A stretch of 16,897 bases of DNA from Methanobacteriota archaeon. Lineage in GTDB: Archaea > Thermoplasmatota > E2 > DHVEG-1. Below are positions 7,000-13,417 of this stretch, one piece after another (the stretch's first letter is position 1; each line of letters opens with the position of its first letter). Both the position numbers and the translations under genes were made by a program. The notes beneath the pieces were generated by a model. It searched no databases. It saw only the letters and a list, made by a program, of their open reading frames with translations, and was not told the DNA's origin. The DNA is taken from NCBI GenBank assembly GCA_026394435.1, contig JAPKYG010000143.1, positions 1 to 16,897 of the forward strand, read 5' to 3'.

Positions 7000-7425
7000 T
7001 TACGCGGTAACGTAAACCTCATCATCTTTTTTCTGAGAATCAGACTCCTTCTTCGGGTTTTCCATGACCTTGAGAATTTCCCTGCGTGCATTCTCCAGTT
7101 CCACCTCAAGCAAACCCTTATTTGCAAGCGCAGGAACAATCGCAACAAGTGCGCTCTCCGTATCAGGAAACACAAAAAACAAGACCTCATGGTCCTGCAG
7201 TCGAAACTCCATTTCACCAAGACCAATCTGAGAATACTCACCAATCACGCCAAACACAGAATCCATGGCACGATGAATACTATCCCAGATCTGATCCACC
7301 TCTGGTTTAAACCCATCACCAGACGGCATCACACTAATCATATTCCGCCGGGCAACCATACACGCTAAAATATCGTCAAGCTTCAGCAAATCATCAAGCA
7401 CCCGGGCTATCGGGTCATCCTTCAT
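7000..7425 (-). CDS. Roadblock/LC7-like domain protein
   Basis: At 141 aa, the protein has the size and alternating pattern of the Roadblock/LC7 fold. An N-terminal helix (PIARVLDDLLKLDDI, 5-19) is followed by a strand (ACMVARRN), a central helix (about 44-62), two strands (LGEMEFRLQDHEVLFFVF) and a final helix ending in a Lys/Asp-rich tail. It ends without a membrane anchor. Archaeal Roadblock proteins usually regulate small Ras-like GTPases, as MglB does for MglA; no GTPase is visible in this window. A TATA box at 7452-7458 predicts a leader of only a few nt, supporting the ATG at 7425. It is probably co-transcribed with the FIST gene 87 nt downstream, though that gene also has its own TATA box. 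Fold assignment rests on pattern, not on a diagnostic motif. Confidence 0.65.
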   Translation of the reverse strand: MKDDPIARVLDDLLKLDDILACMVARRNMISVMPSGDGFKPEVDQIWDSIHRAMDSVFGVIGEYSQIGLGEMEFRLQDHEVLFFVFPDTESALVAIVPALANKGLLEVELENARREILKVMENPKKESDSQKKDDEVYVTA

Positions 7426-7451
7426 CCAATCACCACCACTTCTATGTTATA

Positions 7452-7515
7452 CTTTATACAACAACCGTATAAAAGGATTTCCCGTTCGTTCCCGACTCCT
7501 GGTTTTCGTATAAAA
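7452..7515. promoter_or_regulatory. divergent TATA boxes
   Basis: On the minus strand, TATAAAG (7452-7458) serves the Roadblock-like gene. On the plus strand, two copies of CGTATAAAA (7466-7474 and 7507-7515, 41 bp apart) precede the nucleotidyltransferase gene. The second lies about 37 nt from the ATG at 7549 and predicts a leader of roughly 10 nt. Confidence 0.5.
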
Positions 7516-7548
7516 TGTTTTAAATGCTCTTGCAGTTTGGTACAGAAG

Positions 7549-8148
7549 ATGAAAATCAACATAACTGGAACAAAAATTGAGTTCAAAAAAGAACAAAATA
7601 GACTTGATAGGTTTGTTATTGATTTTACGTCACTGCTTAACAAACTACAAATAAAGTACGTGATTGTCTCCGGGTACATCGCTATCCTTTTTGGAAGAAG
7701 TAGAACCTCAGAAGATGTTGATATCATCGTAGAAAAACTGGATTTCAAAACATTCACTACGGTTTGGAACACCCTCTCCGATGGTTTTTACTGCATCAAT
7801 ACCAACGATGTCAAAGAAGCGTATGAAGACTACCTCTCCGGTGGTATCTCCCTGCGTTTTGCAAAGAAAAACACGTTTATACCCAACATCAAGTTTAAAT
7901 TCCTAAAAATAGACCTTGACATCTGGACAGTTCAGGAACGAAAAAAAGTCGTCGTCAATGGTCACTATTTCTACATCGCACCATTAGAACTGCAGATCTC
8001 ATTCAAGCTCCGTTTGGGAAGTGAGAAAGACATTGAGGACGCCAGACACCTCTACAAACTCTTCGAAGAAACCCTGGACATGACTCTCATTCAGGAATTC
8101 AACCGAAAACTTAAAACACAAACACTCTTTCAGAGGTATTTACAATGA
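7549..8148 (+). CDS. nucleotidyltransferase-fold protein (MNT/AbiEii-like)
   Basis: A 199-aa protein with a minimal nucleotidyltransferase domain. The segment VSGYIAILFGRSRTSEDVD (40-58) fits the consensus in which a small-residue turn and G-R-x-R-x-S/T-x-D-x-D carry the metal-binding Asp pair. The later block PLELQISFKLRLGSEKDIEDARHL contains the Lys and the EKDIEDA helix common in AbiEii-like and DUF6036-like enzymes. The first Gly of the usual GG is Ser here. An in-frame ATG at 7444 would add 35 poorly conserved residues upstream of the TATA boxes, so 7549 is preferred. Its stop overlaps the start of a 50-aa ORF (ATGA), the arrangement of two-gene toxin-antitoxin modules. Activity and target are unknown; sequence similarity to the AbiEii at 295 is limited to the catalytic pattern. 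Confidence 0.8.
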   Translation: MKINITGTKIEFKKEQNRLDRFVIDFTSLLNKLQIKYVIVSGYIAILFGRSRTSEDVDIIVEKLDFKTFTTVWNTLSDGFYCINTNDVKEAYEDYLSGGISLRFAKKNTFIPNIKFKFLKIDLDIWTVQERKKVVVNGHYFYIAPLELQISFKLRLGSEKDIEDARHLYKLFEETLDMTLIQEFNRKLKTQTLFQRYLQ

Positions 8149-8297
8149 GAACCCCACGTATCAATCTGAAAGAACTCGAAAAAATAAAAGAAGAAAATTT
8201 CAGAGAGCGACTAGAATTTATCGATAAATATGTGGAATGGATGAAGAAGACATCAAACAAGACCTGGAGTTCTCAGCAGAAAGATCTTATCGACTAA
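8145..8297 (+). CDS. 50-aa small helical protein, partner of the nucleotidyltransferase
   Basis: This ORF begins inside the nucleotidyltransferase stop (ATGA overlap), which implies translational coupling. The peptide starts MRTPRINLKELEKIKEENF, then ERLEFIDKYVEWMKK, and ends SSQQKDLID. It is a charged amphipathic helix without Cys or membrane segment. The order, size and overlap fit an antitoxin or accessory subunit that binds the enzyme. I recall similar small ORFs beside archaeal nucleotidyltransferases but cannot verify that here. It converges on gcvH with only 19 nt between the stop codons. Confidence 0.65.
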   Translation: MRTPRINLKELEKIKEENFRERLEFIDKYVEWMKKTSNKTWSSQQKDLID

Positions 8298-8316
8298 AAC
8301 CATCTCTGGATACATC

Positions 8317-8694
8317 TTATAATTTTTTATACGCAGCAGCATCCAGCAGCGTATTGACTTCTGATTTATCCTTTACTTCGATTTCGACAAGCCAGCCGTC
8401 ATCATATGGACTACCGTTAATGATCTCTGGAGAGTCATCCAGCTTCGTATTCACTGCAACAACCTTGCCACTCACCGGTGTGTACACCTCAGAAACTGAT
8501 TTTACAGATTCAACGACGCAGAGCTCATCCCCTTTCTTGACTTCTTTTCCAACGGTTGGTAACTCAACAAAGACAATATCGGTCAGCTCTTCTTGCGCGT
8601 GGTCTGTGATCCCTATTTTTGCCTTGGCTCCAGTCAGCTTCACCCATTCGTGTGTCTTGGTGTATTTTAAACCATCTCTTACGTCATGTGTCAT
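8317..8694 (-). CDS. gcvH: glycine cleavage system H protein
   Basis: A 125-aa lipoyl carrier that shuttles the aminomethyl group between GcvP, GcvT and the dihydrolipoyl dehydrogenase. Visible are YTKTHEW (11-17), the GITDHAQEELTDIVFVELP core (28-46) and the lipoylation site ESVKSVSE with Lys65. The C-terminal DDGWLVEIE motif is present. The frame is open upstream to 8775, but the start at 8694 gives the standard family length and N-terminus. A TATA box (about 8746-8756) predicts a leader of about 30 nt, so gcvH can be transcribed separately from gcvT 134 nt upstream. Function is secure from sequence. Lipoylation requires a lipoate ligase or synthase not in the window. Confidence 0.96.
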   Translation of the reverse strand: MTHDVRDGLKYTKTHEWVKLTGAKAKIGITDHAQEELTDIVFVELPTVGKEVKKGDELCVVESVKSVSEVYTPVSGKVVAVNTKLDDSPEIINGSPYDDGWLVEIEVKDKSEVNTLLDAAAYKKL

Positions 8695-8828
8695 AGTAAT
8701 CGAGACATGGTATTTCCTGGTTGTTTTAAACCTTTTCTGCATCAAGAATATATAAGAGAAAGAAGACGACAGCACCGAATTACACTATCATCAAAAAATG
8801 TGTGGAGCCATTTCCGAACAATCTTTTA

Positions 8829-9950
8829 TCAGGTAGCAATCCTTTCGTATTTTTGCGCCCAATCCTTCGGAACAAACGGTGGTTTCATCACCTTTGCCTT
8901 CACCGGCTTGTCCCGTACCATGATATCAAGGATACTGCCTACCTCTCGTTTATCAGGCATGACATATCCCATCGCAATACCAATATTCAAACACGGTGAC
9001 AACGTTCCACTCGTGACGATCCCAACAACAGTACCATCCTTCTGAATCTCACATTTATGACGAGGAATCCCCTTCTCAACACATTCCAGGCACGTCATCC
9101 GCTGATACGTCTCTTGTTCCTTTTGTTTTAATAATGCTTCTTTCCCGATGAATTCATGATCCCAAAAAATAGTCCACCCAAGCGTCGCCTCCAGAGGCGT
9201 CCGCCCACCCTCAAACTCGTTGCCCGCAAGCATAAAAGCCTTCTCCAGCCGCAACGTATCACGTGCACCCAGCCCAATCGGCTGAATCCCAAACTCATCT
9301 CCCGCTGAAAGAAGTGCGTCAAACACTACCGCTGCTTTCTTTGTTGGTGTAATCTGCAGCTCAAATCCAAGCTCACCGGTGTACCCGGTATGAGACAAAA
9401 TACACTCGACATCAGCAACCTTCACAACCTGACAGCCAAAGAACTTCACCATATCAAGATCAGTCTGCGTCAACTTCTGCAGAGTCTCCTTTGATTTCGG
9501 ACCTTGAATTGCAAGAATCACATACTCCCGGGAAACATCCTCTGCTTTTGCCTTCAAATGATGCTTCTTTGCCTGCTCATTAAGCCACTTGGTTACAATC
9601 TGATTCATCCCTGCATTCGGAATCATCATGAATTTCTCATTAAGATGCATGAAAATCGTATCATCGATAATCGTCCCATTCTCCCGCAAAATCGCGGTAT
9701 ACTGACTTTTCCCGTCCTCCACCCGAGAGGCATCCTCCACAGTCGTCAGACTAATCAGCTTTGCTGCATCCGAACCAGTAATCCACACGTTACTCATATG
9801 GGACACATCAAACAACCCGACCTTCTTACGAACTACGAAATGCTCCTCACGAATCGACGAATACTGGATCGGCATCTCAAAACCAGCAAACTCAGTAAAT
9901 TTCGCACCAAGCTTCACTTGATTCTCATATAACGGAGATCGTAACACCAT
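8829..9950 (-). CDS. gcvT: glycine cleavage T protein (aminomethyltransferase)
   Basis: A full-length 373-aa protein that transfers the methylene unit from aminomethyl-lipoyl-GcvH to a tetrahydrofolate (or archaeal pterin) and releases ammonia. It shows the LYENQVKLGAKFTEFAGFEMP start (7-27), LFDVSHM (46-52), the NGTIIDD block with the catalytic Asp at 96/97, PNAGM (111-115), HTGYTGELGFEL (187-198) and LGARDTLRLE (residues about 227-236), all family hallmarks. The C-terminal barrel contains VTSGTLSP. The ATG at 9950 fits the conserved N-terminus. A TATA-like TGATATAC (9969-9977) lies about 23 nt upstream, consistent with a leaderless or nearly leaderless message. It is oriented ahead of gcvH; gcvP is not nearby. 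Confidence 0.97.
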   Translation of the reverse strand: MVLRSPLYENQVKLGAKFTEFAGFEMPIQYSSIREEHFVVRKKVGLFDVSHMSNVWITGSDAAKLISLTTVEDASRVEDGKSQYTAILRENGTIIDDTIFMHLNEKFMMIPNAGMNQIVTKWLNEQAKKHHLKAKAEDVSREYVILAIQGPKSKETLQKLTQTDLDMVKFFGCQVVKVADVECILSHTGYTGELGFELQITPTKKAAVVFDALLSAGDEFGIQPIGLGARDTLRLEKAFMLAGNEFEGGRTPLEATLGWTIFWDHEFIGKEALLKQKEQETYQRMTCLECVEKGIPRHKCEIQKDGTVVGIVTSGTLSPCLNIGIAMGYVMPDKREVGSILDIMVRDKPVKAKVMKPPFVPKDWAQKYERIAT

Positions 9951-10025
9951 ACCACGTTACCCCCCGCTTGTATATCACAAACCCTAGTTAATTATTTCGA
10001 CAAGAACGTTCCCATAAACGTGGCA

Positions 10026-10062
10026 ATATTTATAACAATGAAAGTCCTCTCCAACAGGAGAG
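10026..10062 (+). promoter_or_regulatory. TATA box and hairpin-covered RBS of the integrase fragment
   Basis: ATATTTATAA (10026-10035) predicts a transcript start near 10057. The Shine-Dalgarno GGAGAG (10057-10062), 7 nt before the ATG at 10070, is the right arm of a perfect 6-bp inverted repeat CTCTCC-AACA-GGAGAG (10047-10062). If transcription starts upstream of 10047, the site would be sequestered in a stem. Confidence 0.45.
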
Positions 10063-10069
10063 AAACACT

Positions 10070-10380
10070 ATGGAAAAAAATCCTATTGAAGAATATCTTT
10101 CGATGTTCAGAAACAAGGTCACAAGAAGCCAGCACAAATCACATCTTGATATCTTCTTTAAAACACTACACATCGAACACCCAGAGAATTACTTTGAATT
10201 GGAAGAAATTACGAAGGAGACTTGAAAACACTGTGGAATTCTATGGAGAACCACGCTACTGGAACTCGAAAGATGCGGTTCAGTTGTGTCGTTAACTTTA
10301 TGTTGGATAATGATGTATTTATCAAACCACGCTTTCTGAAGAACATTAAGTCACGAACAAAAGAAAAGGAAAAGACGTAA
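10070..10380 (+). pseudogene. frameshifted tyrosine-recombinase N-terminal (core-binding) domain
   Basis: The first frame (10070-10225) encodes 51 aa, beginning MEKNPIEEYLSMFRNKV and ending ELEEITKET before a TGA. A second frame, reached by a -1 shift around 10215-10222, continues DLKTLWNSM, then TGTRKMRFSCVVNFMLDND and FIKPRFLKNIKSR to a TAA at 10380. Joined, the ~103 aa look like the SAM-like DNA-binding N-terminal domain of phage or archaeal integrases (helix, ITKEDLKTLW, then T-x-R-K-x-R-x-S). No catalytic domain (R...HxxR...Y) follows. One inserted base would restore the frame, so this is decay, a sequence error or, less likely, recoding. The promoter and a good RBS persist. It may be a relic of an integrated element that also left the neighbouring accessory genes. 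Confidence 0.55.
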
Positions 10381-10390
10381 AAAGTGACAT

Positions 10391-10405
10391 GTTATAAGTA
10401 TAAAG
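10391..10405 (+). promoter_or_regulatory. TATA box for the 78-aa Cys protein
   Basis: GTTATAAGTATAAAG contains a TATA element centred about 24 nt before the ATG at 10419. This fits a leaderless transcript and supports that start; there is no strong Shine-Dalgarno. Confidence 0.45.
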
Positions 10406-10418
10406 AAGAAGTGAAAAC

Positions 10419-10655
10419 ATGAGGATCGGAAGTATTAAGGAATATATGTGCAGAGACTGTAAATATTTTGAATACTCCGGAATTTATGTTGGTGAAGGAT
10501 TGTGTCTTGCCAGTGGTTATAAAATGAAAAACGAAATCCCACTATTTTATGCAGGGGAGGAGGAATTAAAGAGTAAAGGTGAACAAATACCAGTATTTTT
10601 TTGTAAATACCATAAAAAGGAGCAAATAAAAAAAAGAAAGTATAAGGTAGACTAG
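10419..10655 (+). CDS. 78-aa Cys-rich small protein, probably metal-binding
   Basis: I do not recognise a named family. The protein has C11-x2-C14, C29, and a distal C62-x2-H65, a spacing that could coordinate zinc or an iron-sulfur cluster. Between them is a Gly/Tyr-rich segment (IYVGEGLCLASGYK), and the C-terminus is strongly basic (KKEQIKKRKYKVD), suggesting nucleic-acid contact. No signal peptide or membrane helix is visible. It is a monocistronic unit with its own TATA box about 24 nt upstream and a T-rich terminator downstream, which argues that it is expressed. It sits in the accessory patch beside the broken integrase and may have arrived with it. Confidence 0.65.
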   Translation: MRIGSIKEYMCRDCKYFEYSGIYVGEGLCLASGYKMKNEIPLFYAGEEELKSKGEQIPVFFCKYHKKEQIKKRKYKVD

Positions 10656-10672
10656 AATAGTCTCCTCCGCCA

Positions 10673-10694
10673 TCTCTTTTTCTTTTCTTTTTTT
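10673..10694 (+). terminator. T-rich archaeal terminator
   Basis: A run of T-rich sequence (several stretches of 4-7 T) begins about 18 nt after the stop of the 78-aa gene on the coding strand, as in intrinsic archaeal termination. Confidence 0.55.
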
Positions 10695-11043
10695 ACATTG
10701 ATAAATCATCTCATGGCTTATGAACTATTATCGGATTATCTTGCTGAAAACGTGGATTAAAACCGAAATCGATATCGCGCTGGTATGATTCATTATAAAA
10801 AATTTTACTTCCGTATACTCCGTAAAAATCGCGATTAAAAGGAAAAATACACTCCCTAGGTGTTGAAGTTCTACGATAAAGGTTCTTCCTTACAAAGTTC
10901 AACCTCCATGTTAATCATTATCACACCTTTTAAGTGTAATGAAGGCCCATCTCCTTCGCTGAGGTAACAGATATGATGAAAGAAAACATGCAACAGAATA
11001 GACTGGTAAATACTGCGACGTCTGCCACAATAGTTCGACAAAA
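10695..11043. other. gene-poor accessory stretch
   Basis: No gene is convincing here. A 63-codon TTG-initiated minus-strand frame (10711-10902) lacks a usable RBS and TATA box. A plus-strand frame (11002-11067) encodes a CDVCH zinc-finger-like fragment without a start codon. Short inverted repeats occur at 10941-10957 (GAAGG/CCTTC) and 11030-11047 (ATAGTT/AACTAT), the latter touching the flpA TATA box. The stretch reads as decayed sequence plus the flpA upstream region. Confidence 0.5.
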
Positions 11044-11044
11044 C

Positions 11045-11052
11045 TATTTATC
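11045..11052 (+). promoter_or_regulatory. flpA TATA box
   Basis: TATTTATC is centred about 29 nt upstream of the ATG at 11077, predicting a leader of only a few nt. Confidence 0.5.
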
Positions 11053-11076
11053 AACCACACTTCATAAGGGAAAACT

Positions 11077-11736
11077 ATGCAACCAACAGAACATTCAGGG
11101 ATTTACAAAAAAAACGATAAACTCTTCACACAAAACCCAGAAGCCTGCAAAGGAACCAGGGTCTACAATGAACAACTCATCACCGAAGACAACACAGAAT
11201 ACCGATCCTGGAATCCGTTCCGCAGTAAACTTGCTGCAGCACTGCTCAAAGGACTTTCCATTGACATCGCAACAGACGCACAGATCCTCTACCTTGGGGC
11301 AGCGACGGGAACTACGGTCAGCCATCTTTCTGACATCATCACAAACGGCGCCATCTACGCAGTTGAAACATCACCGGTCGCAGCAATAAACCTGCTCAAA
11401 GTCAGCGAAAAAAGACCAAACATCATACCGATTCTTTCAGATGCGAACCATCCAGAACGATACCAAAGTATCGTCCCACCGGTCGACCTCATCTACCAGG
11501 ATATCTCCCAACGAAACCAAGCGGACATCTTCACCCGCAACATCACAGCCTACCTCAAACCAAAAGGAATTGGGCTCATCATGGTCAAAGCCCGAAGCAT
11601 AGATGTCGCACTCAAACCAAAACAAGCATACGAACTCGTCTGCACCCACCTCCAACAACAGAAACTCAAAATCAAAAAAATATTTGAGCTTGCACCATTT
11701 GAAAAAGATCATGCGGCAATACTCATCATACAATAA
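11077..11736 (+). CDS. flpA: fibrillarin-like rRNA/tRNA 2'-O-methyltransferase
   Basis: A 219-aa archaeal fibrillarin, the SAM-dependent catalytic subunit of box C/D sRNPs, which methylates ribose 2'-OH at guide-RNA-specified positions. Seen are the YRSWNPFRSKLAAALLKG signature (42-59), the SAM loop LYLGAATGTTVSHLSD (71-86), the acidic YAVE (94-97), SDANHPERY (121-129), the catalytic-region DLIYQDISQRNQADIF (137-152) and K171 in VKARSID. These preserve the K-D-K-type fibrillarin active site. The start is supported by the family N-terminus (short in archaea) and the TATA box. Its usual partner Nop5 is not adjacent, unlike in many archaea, so the sRNP operon has been split here. The downstream neighbour is convergent. 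Assignment is secure. Confidence 0.95.
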   Translation: MQPTEHSGIYKKNDKLFTQNPEACKGTRVYNEQLITEDNTEYRSWNPFRSKLAAALLKGLSIDIATDAQILYLGAATGTTVSHLSDIITNGAIYAVETSPVAAINLLKVSEKRPNIIPILSDANHPERYQSIVPPVDLIYQDISQRNQADIFTRNITAYLKPKGIGLIMVKARSIDVALKPKQAYELVCTHLQQQKLKIKKIFELAPFEKDHAAILIIQ

Positions 11737-11752
11737 AAAACATAAAAAAATT
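11736..11752. terminator. short bidirectional A/T-rich terminator region
   Basis: The 15 nt between the convergent flpA and isoprenyl synthase stops consist of A-runs and T-runs (AAAAAACATAAAAAAATTT). These provide a T-rich tract mainly for the minus-strand gene. Confidence 0.35.
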
Positions 11753-12714
11753 TAGATGTTAATGTATATTTCCTTGAGCATCTTATTAATACTATAAAAC
11801 GGTGCATCCAACAAAAACGTTTTAAACTCATTATTCGGAAGAAGTGGGGATTTACAAATTATCTGTGCCTTATTTACATGTTTCGAAATCTCCTCAAGAT
11901 ACAGTTTTTTAATCTCAGGTGATCTCTTCTCAATCTTCTTACGAATCGATCGAGTCTTAATAGTACCGTTTTTCGCAGACCTCCTCTCAAGCCGAGCCAA
12001 AAGCGGGATAACCACACTATCAATCATCTCGCCCCTCTCAAGATCAACTAAATCATCAGCAAGCTGATACGCAAATCCTACTTCCCTGCCGTACTCCGCG
12101 AGGATGTCCGCGATCTGATTAGACGCGTTCGCCCAATATGCAGCAGCCTTACACGTCGCAGAAAACAAGGTAGCTGTCTTCAAATCAATAATCCGACTGT
12201 ACACCTGGAAGAACTTTGAATCCGCAGTGATATTGATATCCTGGAGATCTTTACTGTTGAAATTGATTTCATTGAGTTGTCCATCAAGGGTTCCACTCCA
12301 TGCGTCCACATACAGCTGTGCAATCTTCTCTCCATGAGACAACGACAGGTTAAATCCGATCACTAGCATCTTATGACCAACCAGAATCGCATTATCAATT
12401 CCGGTCTTGATATAGAACGCAGCCTCACCCCTACGGGTCAAATCACCATCGATGATGTCATCATGAACCAAGGAGGCGCCATGCGCAAGCTCAATTGCTA
12501 CGGCTCCTTCTAAAAACTTTTGATACAGCTGCGATGATTCATTCCCCCCGGTACATACTTTAAAAGAAATCGCGCCAAGTAATGGCCGTAACCGCTTCCC
12601 GTCCTTCAATATAGTTAAAATATTCTGATCAGTAATGATTTCCTCTATCTTCTTCTCTATATCCTCATACGTATGTTTGAGAAATATTTCAAGGGCGAGG
12701 GATTGGTCAACCAT
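11752..12714 (-). CDS. idsA: trans-isoprenyl diphosphate synthase (GGPP-type polyprenyl synthetase)
   Basis: The 320-aa class I prenyltransferase condenses isopentenyl diphosphate with allylic diphosphates, supplying C20 or longer chains for archaeal ether lipids. It shows G-K-R-L-R-P (39-44), the first Asp-rich motif DDIID (85-89) with R94-R95, and the second DDLVD (220-224). The residues just before the first motif (Ala81, Ser82) are small, which in this family tends to allow chains of C20 or longer; product length cannot be fixed from sequence. The usual GQxxD reads GQLNE (145-149), a conservative Asp-to-Glu change, and the C-terminal third is diverged. A TATA box at about 12755-12765 predicts a ~19-nt leader, so it can be transcribed apart from the FtsJ gene 82 nt upstream. 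Confidence 0.93.
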   Translation of the reverse strand: MVDQSLALEIFLKHTYEDIEKKIEEIITDQNILTILKDGKRLRPLLGAISFKVCTGGNESSQLYQKFLEGAVAIELAHGASLVHDDIIDGDLTRRGEAAFYIKTGIDNAILVGHKMLVIGFNLSLSHGEKIAQLYVDAWSGTLDGQLNEINFNSKDLQDINITADSKFFQVYSRIIDLKTATLFSATCKAAAYWANASNQIADILAEYGREVGFAYQLADDLVDLERGEMIDSVVIPLLARLERRSAKNGTIKTRSIRKKIEKRSPEIKKLYLEEISKHVNKAQIICKSPLLPNNEFKTFLLDAPFYSINKMLKEIYINI

Positions 12715-12754
12715 TGTTTCAACCGTTTTGTAAAACTTAACTGATATCGACTCC

Positions 12755-12765
12755 TATATAATATA
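12755..12765 (-). promoter_or_regulatory. TATA box of the isoprenyl synthase gene
   Basis: TATATTATATA on the minus strand is centred about 46 nt upstream of the ATG at 12714. Confidence 0.45.
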
Positions 12766-12796
12766 CTCTTTCATCTGTGTGTTCAAAGGAGTCACC

Positions 12797-13411
12797 TTAA
12801 TCTTTATAAGGTTTTTTAAACGATTTCGCAATAATATAGACCTCGGAACTACTTTTCCGTGATGCTTCAGGAGAAAAGGTTTTCACAACCATAAACCGAT
12901 GTTTCACCTTTTCGATGAATTCTTTGGTATCTTCCCCTTCAAAGATTTTACAGATGAAATGACCGCCCGGTCTCAAAACTTGATCTACGACGTGTAGTGC
13001 GCATTCACACAGCCATGCGCTTCGGGCCTGATCAACCGAATAACACCCCGAGATATCAGGAGACATATCTGACAATACCACATCTGCGCTCCTGCTGCTC
13101 ATCAAGTCCTTGATACGTTCAACGGTCTCAGCTTGGGTGATATCGCCTTGGATGAACTGTACGTTCTCTAATGGTTGAATCGACGAGAGATCTACGCCAA
13201 TAACAGTGCCTTGTTCGCCAACCTGTTCTTTTGATACCTGGCTCCATCCACCAGGAGCGGCCCCAAGATCCACGACGATACCGTTCTTTGGAATAAGATT
13301 AAAGCGGACTTGAATCTGCTGTAATTTAAAGGCAGAGCGGGCTCGATATCCGGTCCGCTTCGCTTCTTTATAAAAATGCTCTTTCTTTTTTTCGGTGTAC
13401 CAACGCGTCAT
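12797..13411 (-). CDS. rlmE: FtsJ/RlmE-family RNA 2'-O-methyltransferase
   Basis: A 204-aa Rossmann methyltransferase of the FtsJ family. Bacterial RlmE methylates U2552 of 23S rRNA, and the archaeal orthologue is expected to act on the equivalent large-subunit position or on tRNA. The catalytic K-D-K-E tetrad is intact: Lys29 (RSAFKL), Asp115 (LSDMSPD), Lys155 (CKIFEG) and Glu190 (SSEVYI). The SAM-binding motif is VVDLGAAPGGWSQV (46-59). There is no N-terminal or C-terminal extension such as TRAM. The gene begins 6 nt after the TFB stop, which implies one transcript. Family is certain; the exact RNA target is inference. Confidence 0.94.
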   Translation of the reverse strand: MTRWYTEKKKEHFYKEAKRTGYRARSAFKLQQIQVRFNLIPKNGIVVDLGAAPGGWSQVSKEQVGEQGTVIGVDLSSIQPLENVQFIQGDITQAETVERIKDLMSSRSADVVLSDMSPDISGCYSVDQARSAWLCECALHVVDQVLRPGGHFICKIFEGEDTKEFIEKVKHRFMVVKTFSPEASRKSSSEVYIIAKSFKKPYKD

Positions 13412-13417
13412 AGCTGT

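Noticed and set aside
7444..7548. 35-residue N-terminal extension of the nucleotidyltransferase
   Set aside because: The extension contains both plus-strand TATA boxes, so it would not be transcribed from them; the ATG at 7549 fits better.
8237..8755. 172-codon plus-strand frame opposite gcvH
   Set aside because: Ser/Thr-rich antisense of a certain gcvH; no independent promoter or homology.
10020..10295. 91-codon plus-strand frame starting near 10020
   Set aside because: It has no RBS fit, runs in a different frame from the RBS-supported ATG at 10070, and its translation shows none of the integrase pattern that the other two frames give when joined.
10711..10902. 63-codon minus-strand frame with TTG start
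   Set aside because: The only GGAGG lies directly against the TTG with no spacer, no TATA box is evident, and the peptide has no recognisable feature.
10965..11030. Box C/D sRNA starting at the ATGATGA near 10973
   Set aside because: A C-box-like sequence is present, but no properly spaced D box (CTGA) or C'/D' pair follows.
10973..11389. 138-codon frame covering the flpA 5' half
   Set aside because: It overlaps the unmistakable fibrillarin frame; low-complexity Ser/Thr/Gln composition is typical of a shadow frame.
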